Shown in pieces: positions 52,122 to 59,566 of a DNA stretch of 64,000 bases; the stretch's first letter is position 1; every line of letters starts with the position of its first letter. The DNA lies in NCBI RefSeq assembly GCF_004214935.1, contig NZ_SFCC01000009.1:289803-353802 (forward strand), read 5' to 3'. The DNA comes from Amycolatopsis suaedae (GTDB lineage: Bacteria; Actinomycetota; Actinomycetes; Mycobacteriales; Pseudonocardiaceae). The position numbers were made by a program, and so were the translations under genes. The notes beneath the pieces are model-generated. The model made no database searches. It was given only the letters and a program-made list of their open reading frames with translations, and had not been told where the DNA came from.

Positions 52122-53414
52122 CTACCGGGTCAGCGCGGCTCTGGACCGGTCCGCCAGCGCCTCCAGCGCACCCACGATCCCGGTGGGCGGTGGCGCCTGG
52201 TGGGTTTCCTCCCGCAGCGCGGCCGCGCCCTCGGCGAACGACGGATCGGCCAGCAGCTTGGTCAGCGTCTGCTGCACGGCGTCCGCGGTCAGCTCGTCGG
52301 CGCCCAGCGCCAGCCCGGCGCCGCGCTCCACCACGCGCCGCGCGGTGTCGTGCTCACCCCAGAAGTTGACCTCGTCGCGCAGGCACAGCTGCGGCACGCC
52401 GAACTCGACGGCGCTGTAGGTCGACCCCGCGCCCATGTGGTGCACGATCGCCGAACAGGTGGGCAGCGCGACCTCCAGCGCCACGAAGTCGAAGACCGTC
52501 ACGTTGTCCGGGATGGTGCCGACCAGGCTGAGCTGTTCGGCGTTGAGCGTGGCGATCACCTCGGCGTCGACGCGGCCGAGCCCTTCCAGCAGCTCGCCGA
52601 GGGGCGGCGCGGGCAGGCCGAGTTCCCGGGTGGCCAGGCCCAGCGTGAGCAGCACCCTCGGCCGTTGCGGCCGCGTGCGCAGCAGGGCTGGAACGGTCGC
52701 ACGGGGGCCGTAGGGAAGGTAGCGGATCGGCAGCCGCGGCACGGCCTCCTCGTCGGTCTCCACCTGCACCCAGGCCGGAATCGGGTCGATGCTCACCTGC
52801 CCGGTCACCATGTCCTCGGTGAACGGGCCCGCGTCGTAGCGGGCGAGCCGGTGGCCCAGCCAGTGCGCCATCGGGTCGGTGCGCAGGTCCTCGGGCTGCT
52901 CGGCGGCCAGCCGGTGGAACACCGCGCGCATGCGGGCCAGGTAGTCCAGACCGAACACCATGCGGGCGTGCGCCGCACCGCAGGCGGCGGCCACCACCGG
53001 GCCGCAGTAGGTCAGCGCGTCCCAGACGACCAGATCCGGCTTCCACGCCCTGGCGAAGCGCACCGCGTCGTCGAGGACGGCGTCGTTGCCGAACCACTCG
53101 CCGAACATGCCGGAGAACAGCCCGAACGTGGCGTGCACGTAGTCCCAGGTCAGCTTCTCCGGCCGGTTCTCGCTGAGCGTGTACGTCTGGCCGGGAAAGG
53201 TGCCGTCCGGCCGCCACGCCGCGCCGATGCTCTCCGAGAGATCGAGTTCCTCGCCGATGGACACGGCGGTCAGGCCCGCGTCGTTGATGGCGCCAGTCAG
53301 GTTCGGCTGACTCGCCACGCACACCTCGTGGCCCGCCGACCGCAGCGCCCACGCCGTCGGCACCATGATGGTCAGGTGCGAACGTGATCCGAAAACGACG
53401 AACATTACCCGCAT
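52122..53414 (-). CDS. Glycosyltransferase, EryCIII/DesVII type
   Basis: The 430-residue GT-B enzyme begins MRVMFVVFGSRSHLTIMVPTAWALRSAGHEV, the acceptor-binding domain of antibiotic glycosyltransferases. The donor-binding domain contains VHHMGAGSTYSAVEFGVPQLCLRD, matching the sugar-nucleotide loop. Members of this family normally need a P450-like activator protein; none is nearby. It is the first gene of the minus-strand sugar operon and lies opposite the peptide operon. GGGGGA precedes the ATG at 53414. Confidence 0.9.
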   Translation of the reverse strand: MRVMFVVFGSRSHLTIMVPTAWALRSAGHEVCVASQPNLTGAINDAGLTAVSIGEELDLSESIGAAWRPDGTFPGQTYTLSENRPEKLTWDYVHATFGLFSGMFGEWFGNDAVLDDAVRFARAWKPDLVVWDALTYCGPVVAAACGAAHARMVFGLDYLARMRAVFHRLAAEQPEDLRTDPMAHWLGHRLARYDAGPFTEDMVTGQVSIDPIPAWVQVETDEEAVPRLPIRYLPYGPRATVPALLRTRPQRPRVLLTLGLATRELGLPAPPLGELLEGLGRVDAEVIATLNAEQLSLVGTIPDNVTVFDFVALEVALPTCSAIVHHMGAGSTYSAVEFGVPQLCLRDEVNFWGEHDTARRVVERGAGLALGADELTADAVQQTLTKLLADPSFAEGAAALREETHQAPPPTGIVGALEALADRSRAALTR

Positions 53415-53477
53415 CGAATTCCCCCAGAGCACCAGTGGCCGCCGCGAGCAGCCTACACCGTTCACTATGTCGTTCGG

Positions 53478-53499
53478 GCGTCCACCCTTGAGTTGACAC
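53478..53499. promoter_or_regulatory. Second copy of the cluster operator
   Basis: The right arm AGTTGACAC (53491-53499) is identical to that at 43509-43517. The left arm GCGTCCACC (53478-53486) matches GTGTCAACT at 6 of 9 positions, with the same 4-bp spacing. It lies in the divergent region between the glycosyltransferase (start 53414) and the peptide operon (start 53586). Confidence 0.55.
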
Positions 53500-53585
53500 C
53501 GTCTTGCATCGATCTCGACGATACTCGACGGCCGGTGGGGAAATGGCGTGTTTATGTCGCCGAAAGCCGCGGTGAAGGGGAGAAA

Positions 53586-54347
53586 ATGACGTCAGTTTCT
53601 TCGGTGTACGCGCTGGGCCTTCGGGAATCGCTGCGGGGACCGGTCGCGGAGGCAATTGCCGCGACGCCGTCGCTGCGGGAGGCCGCCGGCCTCGGCGACG
53701 CCGACGTCGTACTGGCCGACCTGTGCGCGCCGGACCCGGCGACGCTGGAGACCGACTTCGGTACGGCCCGGCGGGTGCTGCTGTCCATCCCGAAGGCGGG
53801 CGAGGCCGACGCCGGGACGTTCCCCGCCCAGGTGGCGGCCCGCGAGGCCGCGTTCGCCTCGGCGGGCGGCGACTGGTGCATCCTGCGCTGCGCCGCGTTC
53901 GGCCAGGAACTGGCCTGGGGCAGCAGGTTCATCAACGCCGGCACGATCTACGCGGCCTGGCAGCCCGGTGGCGCGCCGTGGGTGGACGTGTCCGACGTCG
54001 TCGCGCTGGTCGCCACGCTGGTGGAGTCCGGGGACCGCTGGGGTGCCGCCTACGACGTCACCGGCCCGGAGGTGGTGCCGGTGGCCAGGGCGTTCGGCGA
54101 GTTCACCGCGCTGGGCAAGGGGCCGGTGCTGCACGTGCAGCTCGACGAGGACATGCAGCGGGTGTCGATGACCCGCTCCGACTACGACGCGCGCTACGCC
54201 GCCGAGCGCGCCGGGTACATGGTGTGGGTCACCGGGGAGCGCAACCGCGCCGTCTCGCCGGTGCTGGAGAAGGCGCTGGGGCGCCCGCCGCGACAGCTCG
54301 GCGACTATCTGGCCGATGCCGCCGCGAAACTCGTCGGCTCCCGGTAA
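53586..54347 (+). CDS. NmrA-like / atypical SDR protein
   Basis: The 253-residue protein matches the C-terminal half of NmrA-type atypical short-chain reductases (WCILRCAAFGQELAWG, VDVSDVVALVATLVESGDRWGAAYDVTGPEVV). The N-terminal glycine-rich NAD(P) motif is absent: the first strand reads MTSVSSVYALGLRESLRG. It may bind cofactor weakly, act as a binding protein, or have a modified role. It is the first gene of the peptide operon, with ribosome-binding site GAAGGGGAGA and the next gene 24 bp downstream. Its role in maturation is unknown. Confidence 0.75.
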   Translation: MTSVSSVYALGLRESLRGPVAEAIAATPSLREAAGLGDADVVLADLCAPDPATLETDFGTARRVLLSIPKAGEADAGTFPAQVAAREAAFASAGGDWCILRCAAFGQELAWGSRFINAGTIYAAWQPGGAPWVDVSDVVALVATLVESGDRWGAAYDVTGPEVVPVARAFGEFTALGKGPVLHVQLDEDMQRVSMTRSDYDARYAAERAGYMVWVTGERNRAVSPVLEKALGRPPRQLGDYLADAAAKLVGSR

Positions 54348-54371
54348 TACCCGAAGAAAGCGAGTACGGCA

Positions 54372-55391
54372 ATGACTTTATCCGATGTCGCGCGGCAGAA
54401 AGAACCGACCGCGGGTTCGACGAAGAAGTACTGGATCGTCAATTCCGAAGCACGCGTGCTGTTCGGTGAGAAGGGATTGCTGATCCGGCAGGGCGGTGTT
54501 GTCACCCGTAGTGCCGGACAGGCGGTCAGCAAGTTCGTCAACGCACTTCTGGACGGGGCGGAAAACGGAATGGTGAGCATCGACACCGGCTCGGTGGACG
54601 CGGGCAAGCTCGCCCAGCTGGAACGGCTCATGGACCAGCTGGTCGAGGCCAACCTCCTCATCGAGGCCGAGGACGGCGAGCGGTACGACCCGGTGGTCGT
54701 CGGCCTCTACCAGCGTGCGGGCGGCATCGTCGACCGCGCGACGATCGCGCGGCGGCTGGCGACCAGGGAGGTCGCCGTGCTGGGCACCGGTGAGCTGGCG
54801 GACCGGCTGCGGGAGTCCGCGGGCCAGGCCGGGCTGCGGGTCACCGGCGCCGACGCGGTGGAGTCGGCCTACGTCACCGTCGTCGCCGGGGCGCATGACG
54901 ACGACGACCTGCTGGAGGAGTGGAACCAGCGGGCACTGGCCGAGGAGCGGCCCCGGCCGTGGCTGGCCGTGCTGCCCTTCGACGGCGAGCGGGCGACCGT
55001 CGGGCCGTGGGTCGTACCCGGCGAGTCGGCCTGCTACCAGTGCTACCGGCTGCGCAGGGCCGCCGCGTTCCCGGACGTCGCGGTGTCCGAGGAACTGGCC
55101 GGGGTGACCGCGCTGCGGCAGAAGCTGGACAACTCCGCCCGCTACCCGGGGCTGAACCTGGTGCTGGCGGGCATGGTCACCGACCGGATCACCGAGTTCG
55201 CCGGCCTGCACGAGCAGATGCGCCAGCCGCTGCCCGGCGGGCTGACCACGTTCGAGATCGACTCCACCGGCATCACCACCGAGCACCACCGGGTGCTGCG
55301 GGTCCCGCGCTGTCCGGTGTGCTCACCGGCCGCCGGACGGGGTTACCCGCAGGTGTGGTTCCCGCGCTACGACGACGAGCAGGGCGCATGA
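54372..55391 (+). CDS. TOMM leader peptide-binding cyclodehydratase partner
   Basis: The 339-residue protein begins with a winged-helix region (KKYWIVNSEARVLFGEKGLL, to about residue 100) that looks like a RiPP recognition element. A small E1/ThiF-like domain follows, with four Cys as CYQC (about 219-222) and CPVC (about 314-317), a structural zinc site. It resembles the TIGR03882-type leader-binding protein that delivers a precursor peptide to a YcaO enzyme and stimulates it. Its stop overlaps the YcaO start (ATGA), as usual for this pair. Confidence 0.88.
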   Translation: MTLSDVARQKEPTAGSTKKYWIVNSEARVLFGEKGLLIRQGGVVTRSAGQAVSKFVNALLDGAENGMVSIDTGSVDAGKLAQLERLMDQLVEANLLIEAEDGERYDPVVVGLYQRAGGIVDRATIARRLATREVAVLGTGELADRLRESAGQAGLRVTGADAVESAYVTVVAGAHDDDDLLEEWNQRALAEERPRPWLAVLPFDGERATVGPWVVPGESACYQCYRLRRAAAFPDVAVSEELAGVTALRQKLDNSARYPGLNLVLAGMVTDRITEFAGLHEQMRQPLPGGLTTFEIDSTGITTEHHRVLRVPRCPVCSPAAGRGYPQVWFPRYDDEQGA

Positions 55392-56770
55392 CCACCGCAG
55401 CGCAGCCGCTCACCGTTCCCGCGCTCGCCCCGGCGGGCACCGTGCCGTGGACACCGCGGGAACAGGCCGAGCGCACCATGAACACGTTCCTGTCACCGGT
55501 GGTCGGGATCGTGCGCAGCCTCTACGACCGGTTGCACGACACCGACGACGTCTACGCCTACTCGATCGCCGCGGACGCCTGCAACTCCAAGGTGCTCATC
55601 GACGTCGCCTGCAACAAGTCCAACGGCGGCGCGGGCCCGGACCCGGACGGCGCGCGGCTGAGCGCGATCGGCGAGACCGTCGAACGCTACAGCGGCGCCT
55701 TCGTCCCGTTCGACCAGCTGCGGCACGGCACCTACGCCGAGCTGACCGCGGACGGGCTGACCTGCCTGTCGCCGGAGGAGTACCAGCCGTTCGCGCGGTG
55801 GCAGTACGAGCACCCCCAGGTCCCGTTCCAGCCCTACACCGCCGACACCCGGATGCACTGGACGGCGAGCCTGCGGCTGGGCGACGGCGAGCGGGTGTGG
55901 CTGCCCGCGCAGGCGGTCTACCTGTGCGAGAACCTGCTGCGCGACCCGCCGCTGACCTACCCGACCAGCAACGGCCTCGCCTACGGCAGCACCACCGACG
56001 AGGCACTCGTCGGCGGCATCCTGGAGCTGCTCGAACGCGACGGGGTGATGGTCACCTGGTACAAGCGGCTGTCCCTGCCGCTGGTGGACGTCGAGTCCGA
56101 TCCGGAGCTGGCGGCGTTCTTCCGCAGGCACGTGTGGCCCAGCGGCATGCACGTGTCCATTGTGGACGTCAGCAGGTTCGCCGGTGTCGCGGCGGTTCTC
56201 GCGGTGGTCCGCAACCGCAACACCGATTTCGCCCCGCTCGGCCTGGGTGCCGCCGCCGCGGCCGACCCGAGGCGCGCGGTGACCAAGGCCGTCTGCGAGG
56301 CGGTCAGCACCCGCGGCTGGGCGTTCCTCAAGCAGCGCGACGGCGACGTGCCCGACCCGGACAGCGACTTCTACCGCACCATCACCGCGTTCGAGGACCA
56401 CGTCGGCCTCTACGCCAACCCGTCGCTGGTGGCCGAGACCGAGTTCCTCGACGCCAGCAGCGAGCGGGTGGCGGTCGCCGACCTGCCCCGCCTGCCCGAC
56501 GGCAACCCCGGCGAGCTGCGTGACGCGCTGATCGAGCGGGCGACCGCGGGCGGGGTCAACCTGTACGCGGTGGACGCGACCAGCCCGGACGTCCGGGAAG
56601 CGGGCGGGCACGTGGTGAAGGTGTTCTCCCCGCAGCTGCAGCCGCTGGACGCCGGGTACGCCGGCCGTCACCTCGGCGGTGACCGGCTGCACGGCAGGCT
56701 CGTCGAGCAGGGGCACATCGACCCGGCCGACGCCGACTACGTCAACCCACTCCCGCACCCCTTCCCGTGA
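55388..56770 (+). CDS. YcaO-domain cyclodehydratase
   Basis: The 460-residue protein has the YcaO fold, including SAIGETVERYSG, ELLERDGVMVTWYKR and KAVCEAVSTRGWAFLKQRD, which supply ATP/Mg-binding Glu residues. The C-terminus is NPLPHPFP, a P-x-P-x-P tail that marks azoline-forming cyclodehydratases. It phosphorylates amide backbone oxygens and cyclises Cys, Ser or Thr to thiazolines or oxazolines. Partners are the leader-binding protein upstream and the dehydrogenase downstream. Confidence 0.94.
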   Translation: MTTAAQPLTVPALAPAGTVPWTPREQAERTMNTFLSPVVGIVRSLYDRLHDTDDVYAYSIAADACNSKVLIDVACNKSNGGAGPDPDGARLSAIGETVERYSGAFVPFDQLRHGTYAELTADGLTCLSPEEYQPFARWQYEHPQVPFQPYTADTRMHWTASLRLGDGERVWLPAQAVYLCENLLRDPPLTYPTSNGLAYGSTTDEALVGGILELLERDGVMVTWYKRLSLPLVDVESDPELAAFFRRHVWPSGMHVSIVDVSRFAGVAAVLAVVRNRNTDFAPLGLGAAAAADPRRAVTKAVCEAVSTRGWAFLKQRDGDVPDPDSDFYRTITAFEDHVGLYANPSLVAETEFLDASSERVAVADLPRLPDGNPGELRDALIERATAGGVNLYAVDATSPDVREAGGHVVKVFSPQLQPLDAGYAGRHLGGDRLHGRLVEQGHIDPADADYVNPLPHPFP

Positions 56771-56779
56771 GGATCCGAC

Positions 56780-57601
56780 ATGGGTGACCTGCAGGTCGAG
56801 AGCTCGAACCTTCTCAGCGTCGTCTACCGCACCGGTATTCCGGACATCGACGACCCGGCGGAGAACTACCTCGAAGCGTCCAAACTGTACTCGTCGACCG
56901 TTCACCACGACCTGCCCGGCATCGTGGCGCTGGACCAGTCGCCCGAGCTGCGCACGATGAGCGCGCGGGCGGCCCGCCGCTACGCCAGCAGGCTGGCCGT
57001 GGACCTGCCCGAGCCCGCGGCACTGGACGGCACGCTGGACGCGGCGCTGCGGGCCCGCCGCAGTGCGGACGGCTTCGGTGCCGGGCCGCTGCGGCTGGAC
57101 CTGCTGTCCAGCCTGCTGCGGCGCACTTACGGGGTGACCGACCGCGACGGCCTGCCGCGCCGGGCCACCCCGTCCGGGGGCGCGTTGTTCCCGCTGGACG
57201 TGTTCGTCGTGCCCCGCCGGGTCGACGGCCTGCGGGGCAACGGGCTGTACCACTTCGACCCGTTCCGCTCGGTGCTGGCCGACCTCGGCGACGTCGACGA
57301 CGAGGCCCTGCACGACTGCCTGGTCTCGCCGGAGCTGTCCCGGCAGTCGGCCGCCGTGCTGCTGGTCACCGCGTCGTTCTGGCGGTCGCGGTTCAAGTAC
57401 GGGCAGCGGGCGCTGCGGTTCGCGTTGATCGAGTCCGGTCACCTGGCGCAGAACATCCTGCTGGTGGCGACCGGGCACGGGCTGGCGGCGCGGCCGCTGG
57501 GCGGGTTCCTGGACAACGACCTGACCGCGTTGCTGCCCGATCACAACGGCGTCGACGACGCTCCGCTGTACGCGCTGCTCGTCGGGCCGTCGCCGGACTG
57601 A
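56780..57601 (+). CDS. SagB-type FMN-dependent azoline dehydrogenase
   Basis: The 273-residue protein has the nitroreductase-like FMN fold of SagB/McbC dehydrogenases: RRSADGFGAGPLRLDLLSSLLR near the start of the domain, TPSGGALFPLDVFV, and LIESGHLAQNILLVATGHGL. It oxidises azolines to aromatic azoles, completing the thiazole/oxazole-forming trio. The start is the ATG 9 bp after the YcaO stop. Confidence 0.92.
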   Translation: MGDLQVESSNLLSVVYRTGIPDIDDPAENYLEASKLYSSTVHHDLPGIVALDQSPELRTMSARAARRYASRLAVDLPEPAALDGTLDAALRARRSADGFGAGPLRLDLLSSLLRRTYGVTDRDGLPRRATPSGGALFPLDVFVVPRRVDGLRGNGLYHFDPFRSVLADLGDVDDEALHDCLVSPELSRQSAAVLLVTASFWRSRFKYGQRALRFALIESGHLAQNILLVATGHGLAARPLGGFLDNDLTALLPDHNGVDDAPLYALLVGPSPD

Positions 57602-57603
57602 TC

Positions 57604-58257
57604 GTGGCTGTCCTGCTCGTGGTCCTGGCCGCGCACCTGGCCCTGCCGTGGGTGCTGGCGCGGCTCGCCCGGCGTTCGGGTGAGCGCCGGGCGGTCGCGG
57701 TGCTGCGGCAGCACGGGACCGCCGTCTACGGTTACGCCACCACCGTGCTGGGCACGCTGGCGCTGATCGTCCTGAGTGGACAGACGGCGGTGCCGTGGTG
57801 GCAGAACTGGCCGGTGTCGGTCGCCGCCGCCGGCATCGGCGTGGTGCTGCCGCTGCTGTCGGCCCGGCTGGCGGGCAAGCCGCTGCGGCCGTTCGCCCGG
57901 CCGTTGCCGCCCGCGGGTGAGCTGGTGCCGATGGTGACCGGCGTGGCCGCGGAGGAGGTGCTGTGGCGGCTCGCCGCCGTTACCGTGGCTGTCCACTTCG
58001 GACTCCCGCTCGCGGTGGCCGTGGTGCTGGCTGTCGCCGCGTTCGCCGTGCTGCACGTTCCGGCGAGCGGGCCGCGTGCCGTGCCGTACCAGACGGTGTT
58101 CGGCCTGCTGCTGACCGGGATCGCGCTGACCGGCGGACTGCTCGCCGCCCTGGTCTGCCACCTCGCCCACAACCTGACCCTGGCCTGTGCCCGCAAGCTG
58201 GTGCCCGCCCGCAAACGGGCCAAGGTCGCGGGCGTGCCCCCGTCGAGCAGCTGGTAA
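57604..58257 (+). CDS. CPBP-family intramembrane glutamic protease
   Basis: The 217-residue protein has about six to seven membrane helices and the CPBP (Abi/CAAX) motifs: AAEEVLWR (E-E-x-x-x-R), FAVLHVP (F-x-x-x-H) and CHLAHNLTLA (H-x-x-x-N). Such proteases are common in bacteriocin clusters, where they are thought to remove leader peptides or confer immunity. The gene starts 2 bp after SagB, in the same operon, and is the only protease in the cluster. The GTG at 57604 is the likely start. Confidence 0.85.
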   Translation: MAVLLVVLAAHLALPWVLARLARRSGERRAVAVLRQHGTAVYGYATTVLGTLALIVLSGQTAVPWWQNWPVSVAAAGIGVVLPLLSARLAGKPLRPFARPLPPAGELVPMVTGVAAEEVLWRLAAVTVAVHFGLPLAVAVVLAVAAFAVLHVPASGPRAVPYQTVFGLLLTGIALTGGLLAALVCHLAHNLTLACARKLVPARKRAKVAGVPPSSSW

Positions 58258-58269
58258 CGGAGGACTCAG

Positions 58270-59565
58270 ATGCGTGTGCTGTTCACGACGTTCGCGGCCC
58301 GGTCCCACCTGAACCTGTCGGTGCCGCTGGCCTGGGCGATGCGGGCGGCCGGGCACGAGGTGCGGGTGGCCAGCCAGCCCGACCTGGTCGGCGCCATCCA
58401 GGACGCCGGGCTGGCCGCCGTGCCGGTGGGCACCGTGCTGGACATGCCCGAGCAGGCCCGCAAGGTCGGCGAGTACGGCGACTTCCCCGGCGACCGGTCG
58501 CTGTTCAACCTCGCCGAGACCGACCCGGCGCGACTGTCCTGGAGTTACGTGCGGGGCGCGCTCACGCTGTACTCCACGGCGATCTCCGGCGTGCTCGCCG
58601 ACGACGAGATGCTCGCCGGCCTGGTCGGGTTCGCCCGCGACTGGCAGCCGGACCTGGTGATCTGGGACGCGTTCACCTACGCCGGCGGGCTGGCCGCGGC
58701 GGCCTGCGGCGCGGCCCACGCCAGGGTGGTGTTCGGCCCGGACCACTTCGGCCGGATGCGGCTGCTGTTCCACCGGCTGTCCGCCGAGCAGCCCGAGGAA
58801 CTGCGGGACGACCCGATGGCGCAGTGGCTGGCCGGGCGGCTGGCCCCCTACGGCGGCGAGTTCAGTGAGGACCTGGTGACCGGGCACGCCACGATCGACC
58901 CGATGCCGCCGTCCATCCAGGTTCCCGGCGGGCCGCCGCACCTGTCGATGCGGTTCGTGCCCTACAGCGGCCGGACGTCGTTCCCGGAGTGGGTGCACGA
59001 ACCCGCGCCGCGGCCGAGGGTGTGCCTGACGCTGGGCCTGTCCGCCCGCGACTACGGCCTGCCCACGCCGCCGGTCAGCGACCTGCTCGCGGCGCTGGCC
59101 GAGCTGGACGTCGAGGTGATCGCCACGCTGGACCTGCGTCAGCTGGAGGAGATCGGCACGGTGCCGGACAACGTGCGGGTGTTCGACTTCGTCCCGCTGG
59201 ACGCGCTGCTGCCCACGTGCGCGGCCATCGTCCACCACTTCGGCGCCGGCACAGTGGCGACTGCGCTGTCGCACGGCGTGCCGCAGCTGTACGTGTCCGA
59301 CGGCATCAACCAGTGGGGCGAGGAAGGCGTCGCCCGCCAGGTGATCGACCAGGGTGCCGCGCTGGGCGTGTCCGCGGCCGAGCTGACCCCGGAGGTGCTG
59401 GCCGGGAAGCTGCGGCGGCTGCTGACCGAACCGTCGTTCGCCGACCGGGCGCAGCGGCTGCGGGAGGAGGCGCGGGCCGTCCCCGCGCCGGCCGACCTGG
59501 TGCCGGTACTGGAACGCCTGGCCCGCGAGCACGCACGCGAGTTGCTACCCCTTGGGAGGGCCTGA
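58270..59565 (+). CDS. Glycosyltransferase, EryCIII/DesVII type
   Basis: The 431-residue GT-B protein is closely related to the enzyme at 52122-53414: it begins MRVLFTTFAARSHLNLSVPLAWAMRAAGHEV, and the donor loop is VHHFGAGTVATALSHGVPQL. It is embedded in the peptide operon, so its acceptor is probably the azole peptide, or a sugar already on it. No P450-like activator is present in the cluster. The amidohydrolase ATG lies one base after its stop. Confidence 0.92.
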   Translation: MRVLFTTFAARSHLNLSVPLAWAMRAAGHEVRVASQPDLVGAIQDAGLAAVPVGTVLDMPEQARKVGEYGDFPGDRSLFNLAETDPARLSWSYVRGALTLYSTAISGVLADDEMLAGLVGFARDWQPDLVIWDAFTYAGGLAAAACGAAHARVVFGPDHFGRMRLLFHRLSAEQPEELRDDPMAQWLAGRLAPYGGEFSEDLVTGHATIDPMPPSIQVPGGPPHLSMRFVPYSGRTSFPEWVHEPAPRPRVCLTLGLSARDYGLPTPPVSDLLAALAELDVEVIATLDLRQLEEIGTVPDNVRVFDFVPLDALLPTCAAIVHHFGAGTVATALSHGVPQLYVSDGINQWGEEGVARQVIDQGAALGVSAAELTPEVLAGKLRRLLTEPSFADRAQRLREEARAVPAPADLVPVLERLAREHARELLPLGRA

Positions 59566-59566
59566 C

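Noticed and set aside
53493..53525. Classical sigma-70 promoter TTGACA to GATACT before the peptide operon
   Set aside because: The spacing is 21 bp, outside the usual 16-18 bp, so only the operator match is reported.
53543..53586. Eleven-residue ORF MSPKAAVKGRK overlapping the NmrA-like start
   Set aside because: Too short, no Cys, Ser-poor, not resembling a leader or core peptide.
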